Source: Deinococcus sp. KNUC1210
GTDB lineage: Bacteria > Deinococcota > Deinococci > Deinococcales > Deinococcaceae
DNA: 64,000 nt
Direction of reading: 5' to 3'
Assembly: GCF_022344005.1 (NCBI RefSeq)
Contig: NZ_CP092187.1
Location: 1-64,000 of the forward strand
This document shows, one piece after another, positions 10,005 to 17,957 of this stretch. A program made the translations under genes and the position numbers. The stretch's first letter is position 1; every line of letters starts with the position of its first letter. Below the pieces are notes generated by a model that saw only the letters and a program-made list of their open reading frames with translations, did no database searches and was not told the DNA's origin.

Positions 10005-11425
10005 GCGAGGCACAGACGGCCCCGGCTTGGTGGACTGCCGCCCAGCAGGAACTGACGCCGCTGCTGCCGGGGCTGCGGGTGGCGTTCTATGCGTCTGGCG
10101 GCGCGCCGTATCATCACGCGGCCCTGGTGGCACACTGGGGCGGCGTGCCGGTGCCCCTCACCGCCGACGCCATCGCGGCAGGCGCACTCGCGGGCTACGA
10201 CGTGCTGATCGTTCCCGGCGGTGGCCTGTTCGGCATGAGCGGTCTGCTGGAACCGCTGGGCAGTGGGGGAGCCGCCCGAATTCGCGCGTGGGTCGAAGCG
10301 GGGGATGTATATCGGCTCGTGCGCGGGGGCCTATCTGCCTGCCCACTGGCCCGACTCGTTCGCGCAGCAGCACCGGCAGCAGCAGGCCCTGCAACTGCTG
10401 GACGTGCCGATGGCCAACGCCGCCGATGCGGGGCTGGGCGGGCTCGACTCGCCGGGTGTGGGCGTGGTGCAGGCGCAGCGGGTGCCTGGCCACTGGCTGA
10501 CCGTGGGCCTGCCCGACCACTTCGAGCTGGTTCATTACAACGGCCCCTGCTTTCTGCCCGCCGCCACCGCGACCGGCGTCGCTCGGCTCGTGGGCTACGG
10601 CCGCGACTTCACCCCTGGGAACACACCCAGACACCGCACGCGACGGGTGAAGTGCTGATCGACCGCCTGATTCAGCAGGGCGCGTGCAACGTGGTCGCGG
10701 GACCCTGCGGTGAGGGCACGGTGGTGCTGTTCGGCTCGCATCCGGAATTTGGATTCGGGGCTGTACAGCTCGGCTGGGGCGTGGCTGCCCGGATGTTCGG
10801 CAATGCGCTGGCGTATCAGGCCCGCCGCGCCGCTGCGGTCCCCGCGAACGAGCCGAACGATCTTCCGCCCAGCCCTGCGCCCACCCCCGACCTGCTCCGA
10901 CTGGCCGCCGAGTTCCTGCGGGCCAGCACCCGCCTTGCCGGACAGTCGCTGCCTGACGCCTCGCAGACCGGTGCGCCCGGTTTTCTGGGCAAGACGGCTC
11001 CGGCTCTGGCCGCAGCAAGTCTGCTGGAAGCCGAACAGCTCTGTCAGCGCGTCGGGGTGGCGTTGCAGGGGCTGGCGCGGGCCTCGCCAGTGCCGCAGCA
11101 GCTGTCGCACTGGCTGGGTAGCACGCCGCCGAGCACGCAGGATTACGGCTTCGTGGGTCTGGAGCAGCTCGCCGCCCAGATTCACCACCTGCTCGACCTC
11201 GCCCAGCCGCCTCTCGCCCCATCACCAGATTTTCCCTCGCCCTACGGCAACTGGGAGCAGCATCCGTATCACCTGCTCGCCAGCTCATACCTCAGCGCGG
11301 CGGGTCTGGCTGCCAGCGCCGCGCTCGCCACCGGCACGCTGATTTCGCTCGGCCACTACGACCTTCCAGCCCCCTATGACCTGTTCAGCCCGGACAGCTC
11401 TGCACACACAGGAGTGAACGCATGA
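10001..11425 (+). CDS. BPL_N/class I amidotransferase-like protein, two compensating frameshifts
   Basis: GTG 10001 overlaps the previous stop (GTGA). The first 100 residues read as a BPL_N or glutamine-amidotransferase-like Rossmann domain (RVAFYASGGAPYHH, YDVLIVPGGGLFGMS). The frame is then lost at a five-G run (10300-10304), where removing one G restores GMYIGSCAGAYLP, the nucleophile-elbow Cys. It is lost again at 10617-10619, where adding one G restores FTPGEHTQTPHATGEV. The corrected protein has about 474 residues: amidotransferase-like domain to about 270, then an Ala/Pro-rich linker and an alpha-helical C-terminal region of unknown fold. Its place between permeases and peptidases suggests a role in handling the transported compound. 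No activity is established. Confidence 0.7.
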   Translation: MSEAQTAPAWWTAAQQELTPLLPGLRVAFYASGGAPYHHAALVAHWGGVPVPLTADAIAAGALAGYDVLIVPGGGLFGMSGLLEPLGSGGAARIRAWVEAGDVYRLVRGGLSACPLARLVRAAAPAAAGPATAGRADGQRRRCGAGRARLAGCGRGAGAAGAWPLADRGPARPLRAGSLQRPLLSARRHRDRRRSARGLRPRLHPWEHTQTPHATGEVLIDRLIQQGACNVVAGPCGEGTVVLFGSHPEFGFGAVQLGWGVAARMFGNALAYQARRAAAVPANEPNDLPPSPAPTPDLLRLAAEFLRASTRLAGQSLPDASQTGAPGFLGKTAPALAAASLLEAEQLCQRVGVALQGLARASPVPQQLSHWLGSTPPSTQDYGFVGLEQLAAQIHHLLDLAQPPLAPSPDFPSPYGNWEQHPYHLLASSYLSAAGLAASAALATGTLISLGHYDLPAPYDLFSPDSSAHTGVNA

Positions 11426-12675
11426 CCGATATCAAAGAAGGTCCCAGCAGCCAAGCTCAGGCCCCCGAAGCCATGCAGCAGAAGAACTACAGCGGCTACA
11501 AGTCGTTCTCGTATCTGGAGGCCGGAACAGATTTCAAGTCGTACCCGCTGAGCGTGGAACTCAACCGCGTCAACAGCACCAGGGTCGAGGTCACGTCCCA
11601 GCAGGAAGCCCGCGTGCGCCAGCTCTTTCAGGACAACCTGATGATCTCGCTGCACGATCACTGCTTCGTTGCCCCGCAGGACCTGTCTCAGTTTCTGGAG
11701 TTTCGCCGCTGGGGACGGGATTTCACCGGGTACGAGGGCCTGAGCGTCTCGGGTCTGGACGCGGTGTTCGACAACCTGATGAACGGCACCGCCATGATCA
11801 CCTCGCGGGGCGGCTGGAAATGGGACGACATCGTGTTCGATCTGGGCATGCGGCTGTCGGACATCGCACACCAGGAAATGGTGATTCACTGCAAGACCAC
11901 CGAAGACATCGTGAATGCCAAGAAAAACGGCCAGATCGCCTTCATTGCCTCGATTGAGGGTGCGGCGATGATCGAGAACGAACTGGACCGGCTGGACATC
12001 CTGTACGGACTGGGCGTGCGCTGCCTGGGCATCGCCTACAGCGAGGGAAACCAGCTCGGCGGCGGCCTGAAGGAGCCGCGTGACGGCGGCCTGACCTCGT
12101 TTGGGCGGCAGGCGGTCAAGCGCATGAACAAGCTCGGCATGGCGATCGACGTGAGTCACTCCGGCGACCAGACCTCGCTCGACACCATTGAGGTGAGCGA
12201 CAAGCCGATCTTCATCACCCATGCCGGAGCGCGGGCACTGTGGAATTCCAACCGCCTGAAGCCCGACGACGTGATCCGTGCCTGTGCCGAGAAAGGCGGT
12301 GTCATCGGAATCGAGGCCGCCCCGCACACCACCCTGACCGCCAAGCACCCCCAGCACAGCATCGAGTCGTACATGGAGCACTTCGAGTACTGCGCCAATC
12401 TGGTCGGGATCGACCATGTGGCGTTCGGCCCCGACGCCCTGTTCGGAGATCATGTGGGGCTGCATCACGCGCTCACCGAGGCGCTGTCCATCGGCGCGTC
12501 TCGCGGGCATCTGGAATACACCGAGGTTCCGTTCGTGGACAGTCTGGAAAGCCCGGCAGAGGCCTTCCCGAACATCGTGCGCTGGCTGGTGAAGCATGGA
12601 TACAGCGACAGCGACATTGCCAAGGTGGTGGGCGGTAACGTCATGCGCGTGCTGAAGGCGGCGTGGTACCGGTGA
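11422..12675 (+). CDS. Membrane-dipeptidase-like metallohydrolase (peptidase M19 family)
   Basis: ATG 11422 overlaps the previous stop (ATGA). The 417-residue protein matches the M19 renal-dipeptidase TIM barrel. Candidate zinc ligands are His78 and His80 in LHDH, Glu179 (SIEGA), His246 (DVSHSG), His267 (ITHAGAR) and Asp338 (GPD). The first motif is H-x-H rather than the H-x-D of classical dipeptidases. M19 enzymes cleave dipeptides including D-amino-acid ones, and some members act on other amides. There is no signal peptide, so it is cytoplasmic and would act on imported substrate. It is followed by a hydrolase with a 4-bp overlap. Confidence 0.88.
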   Translation: MTDIKEGPSSQAQAPEAMQQKNYSGYKSFSYLEAGTDFKSYPLSVELNRVNSTRVEVTSQQEARVRQLFQDNLMISLHDHCFVAPQDLSQFLEFRRWGRDFTGYEGLSVSGLDAVFDNLMNGTAMITSRGGWKWDDIVFDLGMRLSDIAHQEMVIHCKTTEDIVNAKKNGQIAFIASIEGAAMIENELDRLDILYGLGVRCLGIAYSEGNQLGGGLKEPRDGGLTSFGRQAVKRMNKLGMAIDVSHSGDQTSLDTIEVSDKPIFITHAGARALWNSNRLKPDDVIRACAEKGGVIGIEAAPHTTLTAKHPQHSIESYMEHFEYCANLVGIDHVAFGPDALFGDHVGLHHALTEALSIGASRGHLEYTEVPFVDSLESPAEAFPNIVRWLVKHGYSDSDIAKVVGGNVMRVLKAAWYR

Positions 12676-13523
12676 GCCAGATTGTGACGGTCAACGGCGT
12701 GTCGCTGGTGTACGACGAGGCCGGGCAGGGTACCGCCTTCGTCACGCTGCACGGCGGCCCCGGTATGAGCGGGCGCAGCAACGACTGGACCACCTTTCAG
12801 CCACTGACCGACAGCTTCCGACTGGTGTCGTACGATCAGCGCGGTAGCGGCGAATCGCAGGGCCAGGAACCGTACTCGCACGCGCAGTTCGTGGCCGATC
12901 TGGAGGCGCTGCGGCAGACGCTGAATCTGGGCAAGATGGTGCTGCTGGGCGGCAGTTACGGCGGCTTCATCGCGCTGGAATACGCGCTGACGCACCCCGA
13001 AAATCTCCACGCCCTGATCCTGCGCGATACCGCCGCCAGCAACCGGTTTCAGGACACCAGCAAAGAAAAGGCCATGAGCAGCGAGTTTCCGATGGACGAA
13101 ACCACGCTCGACCGGCTGTTCTCGGGGCAGGTGCGCGATGACGACGACTTCCGCGAGAGCTTCGCCATGATCCAGCCGCTCTATACCGTGGAGCGCGATC
13201 CCGAGCGGGAGGCTGCCCAGCTGGCCCGCATTCCCTTCCGGTATCAGACGCACAACTGGGCCTTCTCGCGCAACCAGCCCGCCTACGACGTGACGGCGCG
13301 GCTGCCTGGCCTGAACGTGCCGGTGCTCGTCACGGTGGGGCGACACGACTGGATCACGCCGGTCGAGGCGAGTGAGGAACTGGCCGACCTGCTGCCCAAC
13401 AGCGAACTGGTCATCTTCGAGAACAGCGGGCATTCGCCTCACGCCGAGGAACACGAGGCGTATCTGGCGCTGGTCCGGGGATTCCTGGCTCGCCACCTGC
13501 CTGCCGAGTCGCCCGTTTCATGA
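12672..13523 (+). CDS. Alpha/beta hydrolase, proline-iminopeptidase type
   Basis: GTG 12672 overlaps the M19 stop as GTGA; an in-frame GTG at 12663 would add three residues. The 283-residue protein has an HGGPG oxyanion motif (27-31), nucleophile Ser95 in GGSYGG, catalytic Asp226 (GRHDWITP) and His254 (NSGHSPH). HGGPG plus the S33-type cap (residues about 120-200) is characteristic of prolyl iminopeptidases and related amidases/esterases. The cytoplasmic location and the flanking peptidase genes suggest hydrolysis of imported peptides or amides. Length is that of the compact family members. Confidence 0.88.
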   Translation: MSQIVTVNGVSLVYDEAGQGTAFVTLHGGPGMSGRSNDWTTFQPLTDSFRLVSYDQRGSGESQGQEPYSHAQFVADLEALRQTLNLGKMVLLGGSYGGFIALEYALTHPENLHALILRDTAASNRFQDTSKEKAMSSEFPMDETTLDRLFSGQVRDDDDFRESFAMIQPLYTVERDPEREAAQLARIPFRYQTHNWAFSRNQPAYDVTARLPGLNVPVLVTVGRHDWITPVEASEELADLLPNSELVIFENSGHSPHAEEHEAYLALVRGFLARHLPAESPVS

Positions 13524-14713
13524 CCGCTGGCCCGATCACCCGCGAAGAACGCGCCCTCAGAGCCCGCCACGCCTTCGATCATCTGCCGCAGCCGCTGGAC
13601 GCACTGGTGTTGTTCGACGATCAGTACATCCTGTATTACGCGGGGTTCGCCTTCTTCCCGACCGAACGTCCGGTGGCGCTCGTCATCACGCGGGAGGGCG
13701 AGCGCACCCTGTTCGTGCCCCGGCTGGAACGCGAACACGCGCAGCAGACGGGTGAGGCCGAACAGGTGGTCGATTACCCCGAATTTCCCGGACGGCCTCA
13801 CCCGATGCAGCAGCTGGGCGATCTGCTGGACCGCCTGGGAGTGGCATCGGCGGCCATCGGTGTCGATCACGACGGCTATCCGAGCGTGATGGGCTACGAC
13901 GGTCCGGCCCTCAGCACGCAGCTCGGCGGGGCTCAGATCGTGCGGGTGTCCCGCGCCCTCGACCATCAGATGGCGCTGAAATCGCCCGCCGAACTCGCGC
14001 TGATCCGCGAGAGTGCCCGCTGGGGCGCGTATGCCCACCGGCTGCTTCAGGACGCTACCCACGCCGGAGCCAACGAGCATGAAGTGGAAGCGAAGGCCAC
14101 CCGTGAGGCCACCGCCGCCATGACTGCTGCCCTGGGGCCGAGCTACAGAGGCCAGAACAGATGGATCAGCGGGGCCACCGCGCTGTACAGAGGCCAGATC
14201 GGACCCAACAGCGCTCTGCCGCACGCCATGACCACCGGAGCGACCTTTCAGACGGGCGACGTGCTGGTGACGGGGGCCGGAGCCGCCGTGTGGGGCTATA
14301 TCAGCGAGCTGGAACGCACCATGTTCGTGGGCAAGGTAAGCGCCGAGCAGCAGCGCTATTTTCAGCACATGCTGAATCTTCAGGACATCGCCTTCGAGGC
14401 CCTGAAGCCCGGAAAAACCTGTGCCAGTGTGGATGAAGCGGTACGGGCCTATTTCGAGGAACATCAGCTGAATGCCCACTGGCGCCACCATGTCGGGCAC
14501 AGTCTGGGGCAGCGCATCCACGAAAGTCCGTTTCTGGACATCGGTGATGAGCGTGTGCTGGAACCGGGCATGGTGCTGAGTGTTGAGCCAGGACTGTACG
14601 TGCCGGGCCTGGGAGGATTTCGCCACTCCGACACCATCCTGATCACTCAGACGGGCATGGAGCTGCTGACCGACTATCCGCGTGATCTGGAAAGCCTGAC
14701 CCTGCCAGCGTAG
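13520..14713 (+). CDS. M24 (pita-bread) family protein, creatinase/Xaa-Pro peptidase-like, metal site degenerate
   Basis: ATG 13520 overlaps the previous stop (ATGA). The 397-residue protein has the creatinase N-terminal domain (1-145) and the M24 pita-bread domain (155-390). Against E. coli PepP the five metal ligands align as Gly252 (was Asp), Glu263 (was Asp), His327 (kept), Glu356 in SVEPG (kept) and Ser370 (was Glu). His334 and LPHAM are kept. Three of five ligands are changed, so ordinary dinuclear Xaa-Pro aminopeptidase activity is doubtful. A metal-independent creatinase-like hydrolase is an alternative. It is the last gene of the operon, followed by a strong terminator. Confidence 0.82.
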   Translation: MTAGPITREERALRARHAFDHLPQPLDALVLFDDQYILYYAGFAFFPTERPVALVITREGERTLFVPRLEREHAQQTGEAEQVVDYPEFPGRPHPMQQLGDLLDRLGVASAAIGVDHDGYPSVMGYDGPALSTQLGGAQIVRVSRALDHQMALKSPAELALIRESARWGAYAHRLLQDATHAGANEHEVEAKATREATAAMTAALGPSYRGQNRWISGATALYRGQIGPNSALPHAMTTGATFQTGDVLVTGAGAAVWGYISELERTMFVGKVSAEQQRYFQHMLNLQDIAFEALKPGKTCASVDEAVRAYFEEHQLNAHWRHHVGHSLGQRIHESPFLDIGDERVLEPGMVLSVEPGLYVPGLGGFRHSDTILITQTGMELLTDYPRDLESLTLPA

Positions 14714-14728
14714 GTTTATTTCGAAAAG

Positions 14729-14765
14729 AGAAGGGCCGCAGAGCGTGTGCTTCTGCGGCCCTTCT
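14729..14765. terminator. Bidirectional hairpin terminator, 14-bp perfect stem
   Basis: Arms 14729-14742 (AGAAGGGCCGCAGA) and 14752-14765 pair perfectly around a 9-nt loop. It sits between the convergent M24 gene (ends 14713) and the minus-strand gene ending at 14781. It is flanked by GAAAAG on the left, which provides a short U-tract for the minus strand. Confidence 0.85.
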
Positions 14766-14780
14766 CCTGCTCTGCTGCGT

Positions 14781-15439
14781 TTACCGGTATTTGCTGAGCT
14801 GCACCGGAAGATTGAAGGTTTTGCCGGTGGCGTCGGTAAATCGGATGGTGCCACTGGCGCGGTACTGCGATGGAGAGAGTTTGAAGATATAGGTCGCGGT
14901 GCCGGTGAACCGTTCACCGATCTCGCCGGGCGTGTCGGGGTACTGCGAGAGGCTGGTGCCGGAGCGCCGCAGGGCGACCGGAGTGAGCGTGGCATTGCCC
15001 AGCCGCATCGTGACGCCTTGAATACCGCTCAGGAAGTCCTGATCTTCGGGCTTGGCACCGTGCGCGAAGATCAGCACCGCCACCGAGCCGTCGGGCAGAT
15101 TCGCTCTGGTCCGGGCCTCCTGGGCGCTGATCTTGTCCTCTCCGATGGCCGCTACATACCCCTGATAACGAATGCGTTCGTAGGGCGTGCCGATGACCAC
15201 GGCGTCGATATCGCCGTTCGCCGGATCCAGGCGCAGCGTATCGGCGGTGTGATACACGGCGTTCGGGGAAAGGGATAGGCCTGATCGCTCTCTTTCCCCA
15301 GCCGCTGCCCCTCCTGAAAGGCCGCCTGGACCGTCGCCGCCGTGAGAGGCGACTCGATGGCCTGTCCCGTTCCCAGCAGCACCGAAGCACCCAGCAGCCA
15401 GGCACCCACGCGCCCTGTTCTGCGGCCTCTCACGGTCAT
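14781..15439 (-). CDS. Exported protein of unknown function coupled to PQQ dehydrogenase, frameshifted in a C-run
   Basis: The start ATG at 15439 overlaps the PQQ dehydrogenase stop by 4 bp. The first segment carries a signal-anchor-like hydrophobic stretch (GAWLLGASVLLGTG, about residues 12-25) and runs to QAYPFP. The remainder, NAVYHTADTLRLDPANG onward, lies in another frame. Adding one C on the coding strand (G at 15265-15268) joins them into about 219 residues. The mature part is beta-rich (TGTATYIFKLSPSQYRASGTIRF) and ends near SKYR. No family was recognised. Tight coupling to a periplasmic dehydrogenase suggests an accessory or partner role, which is inference. It is followed by the bidirectional terminator. 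Confidence 0.65.
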
Positions 15440-17478
15440 TCCTTCATCCCGAAGACCACGATGGTCGCCGCGCCCGTGGTCTTCCAGATGCCGCGAGACG
15501 CGTTGCCGCTCGCCACCGCGACGTACTGTTTGCCGTTCACGGCATACGTCGAGACACCGCCGCCCACCGCGCCGCCGGTATTGAACTTGTAGACGGTCTT
15601 GCCGTCCTTGGCATTGACCACCAGGAAATTCCCGTTCTGGTCGCCGGTCAGCACCACGCCGCCCGCCGTGGGCGTCACGCCTGCCACCATCGGGGTCGGC
15701 ATGCGGGTGGCCCACAGCTGCTTGCCGGTGCCCGCTTCGAAGGCCCGCAGCCAGCCGCTCGCCTTGCTCAGCGGGTCCTGCGAGAAGGTGCCGCCGAAGT
15801 AGCCTCCGCCTTCAATGTAGCGGGCCTCTCCAAGCTGGACAGTCCCGCACCACTCCACCGAATCCACGTAGATGGTCTTGTTGACCGGATCAATCGACGG
15901 GCCGTTCCATTCCGCGCCACCGATGGTGCCCGGGCAGGCGTGGTGTGGGGTGGTCGAGGCCGGAATATCGGCGTTCTCGTGGCTGGAAATCTCGGCCTTC
16001 TGAATCAGTTTGTGCGTTGCGCGGTCATAGATGTACAGCCAGCCGCCCTTGGTCGCCACGGCCATGAACTTCTGGCCGTTCTGATCGTACAGAATCGGGG
16101 CCGCCGCCGTATCCCAGTCGTGGGTGTCGTGCGCGACCTGCTGCGTGTACCAGTTCAGTTTGCCGGTGTTCGCGTCGAGCGCCACCACGGAATCGGTGTA
16201 AAGGTTGTCGCCGGGCCGCTGCACGCCGTTGTAATCGGGTGCGGGGTTGCCCACCGAGGTGTAGATCATCTTGGAAACCGGATCGACGGTCAGCGTCGTC
16301 CAGACCGAGCCGCCGCCGTGCTGTGAGCCTTTCTTCCAGGTGGAAGACCCCGGCTGGTTCCCGGTGGGAATCAGGTCGAAGCTCCACAGCGGCTTGCCGG
16401 TTTTGGCGTCGAATGCCCGCACGTGGCCGTTGGCGCCCCAGTCGGCTCCTGCTTCGCCCATATACACCTTGCCGCCGTAGACCACCGGGGCCGCCGAGAG
16501 GAAGTAGCCCTTGCCGCTGTCGGCCACCCAGGTATCCCACAGGGTTTTCCCGGTCTTGGCGTCCAGCGCGATCAGGTGGCCGTCGCCGGTTCCCCGGAAC
16601 AGCATGCCCGCGTACAGCGCCACGCCACGGTTGTTGGGGAAGGGTTCCGCGCCCGTGGGCGTGTAGCTGGCGCTCCATTTCGTCTGGCAGGTCGTGGCGT
16701 TCAGGGCGTAGGTATTGCGCGGCGTGGTCACATAGATGGTGCCCTGATAGATGACCGGCGAGGTCTGGAAGGGGCCGGTTTCTCCGAGCTGCGCGATACA
16801 CAGCGGTTGCAGCTTGCCCGCGTTGTCGGCGGTGATGTCCTTCAGGGTCGAGTAACGCTGGCCCTGATAGTCACGGTTGTACATCACCCAGTCGTTGGCC
16901 GAGGGGTTGGCGAGTTCGTCGGCGGTTGGGCCAGTCATGGCGGGCGTGCCGCTGTAGGGCTTGACCACTTTCGGCAGATTGGTGGCCGCTGGCCCCTTGT
17001 CGGCAGGCGCACTGCTGGCCGTTCCACCGGGGGCCTTGAGCGCGACCTTCAGCCCTGCGGCATTCAGCGGCTTGCTGGTGGGCGAGTAGCCGTTCTTCGA
17101 CAGGATGTAGGAGGTGATCGCCAGATACTGATCGGGCTTCAGGCTGCCGGGCGCGTTCAGCGGCATCTGCTTGGAAATGACCTGATACAGGTTGTCGAGG
17201 GGTTGACCATTGGCCCATTTCTTCAGGAATCCAGGTCCCATCAGCGTCGGTCCTGCGCCGCCCTGGAGGTTCGCGCCGTGGCACCCCGCGCAGTTCTGGG
17301 TGTAGTCGCTCTGGCCCTTGAGCGCCTGCGCCGACGTGAAATCCGGGCCGGAAGACGCCGGGGTGGTGGCCGACGGCGCAGCAAACGCGACAGCCGCCAC
17401 GAGTCCAGTGATGAGCGTGCCACTAAGAAGCTTCGTATTGCTGAGGAACTTTGAAGGCCGAGCAGGTGTTTCGGGCAT
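15436..17478 (-). CDS. Cytochrome c-fused PQQ-dependent dehydrogenase (quinohemoprotein)
   Basis: An AGGAG site precedes ATG 17478. The 680-residue product has an N-terminal signal sequence (to about residue 33) and a cytochrome c domain with CAGCH at 63-67 and probable axial Met105. A Pro/Ala/Gly-rich linker follows, then an eight-bladed PQQ propeller (about 190-680) with repeated W-motif blades. Known quinohemoprotein alcohol dehydrogenases usually carry the cytochrome at the C-terminus; here it is N-terminal. The enzyme should act in the periplasm, passing electrons from PQQ to haem. A paralogue ends at 443. A possible -10 (TATAAA on the minus strand, 17535-17540) lies about 60 nt upstream. 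Confidence 0.92.
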   Translation of the reverse strand: MPETPARPSKFLSNTKLLSGTLITGLVAAVAFAAPSATTPASSGPDFTSAQALKGQSDYTQNCAGCHGANLQGGAGPTLMGPGFLKKWANGQPLDNLYQVISKQMPLNAPGSLKPDQYLAITSYILSKNGYSPTSKPLNAAGLKVALKAPGGTASSAPADKGPAATNLPKVVKPYSGTPAMTGPTADELANPSANDWVMYNRDYQGQRYSTLKDITADNAGKLQPLCIAQLGETGPFQTSPVIYQGTIYVTTPRNTYALNATTCQTKWSASYTPTGAEPFPNNRGVALYAGMLFRGTGDGHLIALDAKTGKTLWDTWVADSGKGYFLSAAPVVYGGKVYMGEAGADWGANGHVRAFDAKTGKPLWSFDLIPTGNQPGSSTWKKGSQHGGGSVWTTLTVDPVSKMIYTSVGNPAPDYNGVQRPGDNLYTDSVVALDANTGKLNWYTQQVAHDTHDWDTAAAPILYDQNGQKFMAVATKGGWLYIYDRATHKLIQKAEISSHENADIPASTTPHHACPGTIGGAEWNGPSIDPVNKTIYVDSVEWCGTVQLGEARYIEGGGYFGGTFSQDPLSKASGWLRAFEAGTGKQLWATRMPTPMVAGVTPTAGGVVLTGDQNGNFLVVNAKDGKTVYKFNTGGAVGGGVSTYAVNGKQYVAVASGNASRGIWKTTGAATIVVFGMKE

Positions 17479-17957
17479 ACGCGACTCCTGACAGTGTGGT
17501 GTAGAGCGGGTGTGGACTGAAACGGACAGTTCTGTTTATATGCTTCCCAGCGGGGATTTGCCCATCCGAAGAAGCTTCATGAAGCGAGCCTCAACGTCTA
17601 TGGGCTTTCAGATGGGAAACCTGTCTGCGCCTCTTACATTACAAAACCTGACAGGAAAGCCGCAGGGTCATTCAAAGGCAGGTGCACGGCGGTTCTGTCT
17701 ACCCCCGATCTGATAGACCGTGGCCCGTTGCTTTGTGTGTCGGCGGCGAACAGTCAACAGGCAGGAGTTCACTGAAGAGTTCCCGGCTGTCTGGAAATTC
17801 GTATCATCTTAAGGAGTCAACTGCCCTACCTATCACAGAGCGGTCATCAAATGCAGCAACCGACCAATGAAACAGGCTCCGCTTCATGCTCATCTGCGGA
17901 ACCCGTCTCGTTGGTCGGTGTGTTGTCAGCAACGCTCTTCGGAGCGTGCAGCGAGGG
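17479..17957. other. Intergenic region, about 480 bp
   Basis: This is the upstream region of the PQQ dehydrogenase and the downstream region of the minus-strand lipoprotein at 17958. Apart from the TATAAA candidate at 17535-17540 there is no clear promoter. Short open frames on the plus strand lack ribosome sites and have no protein-like features. Nothing else was recognised. Confidence 0.4.
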
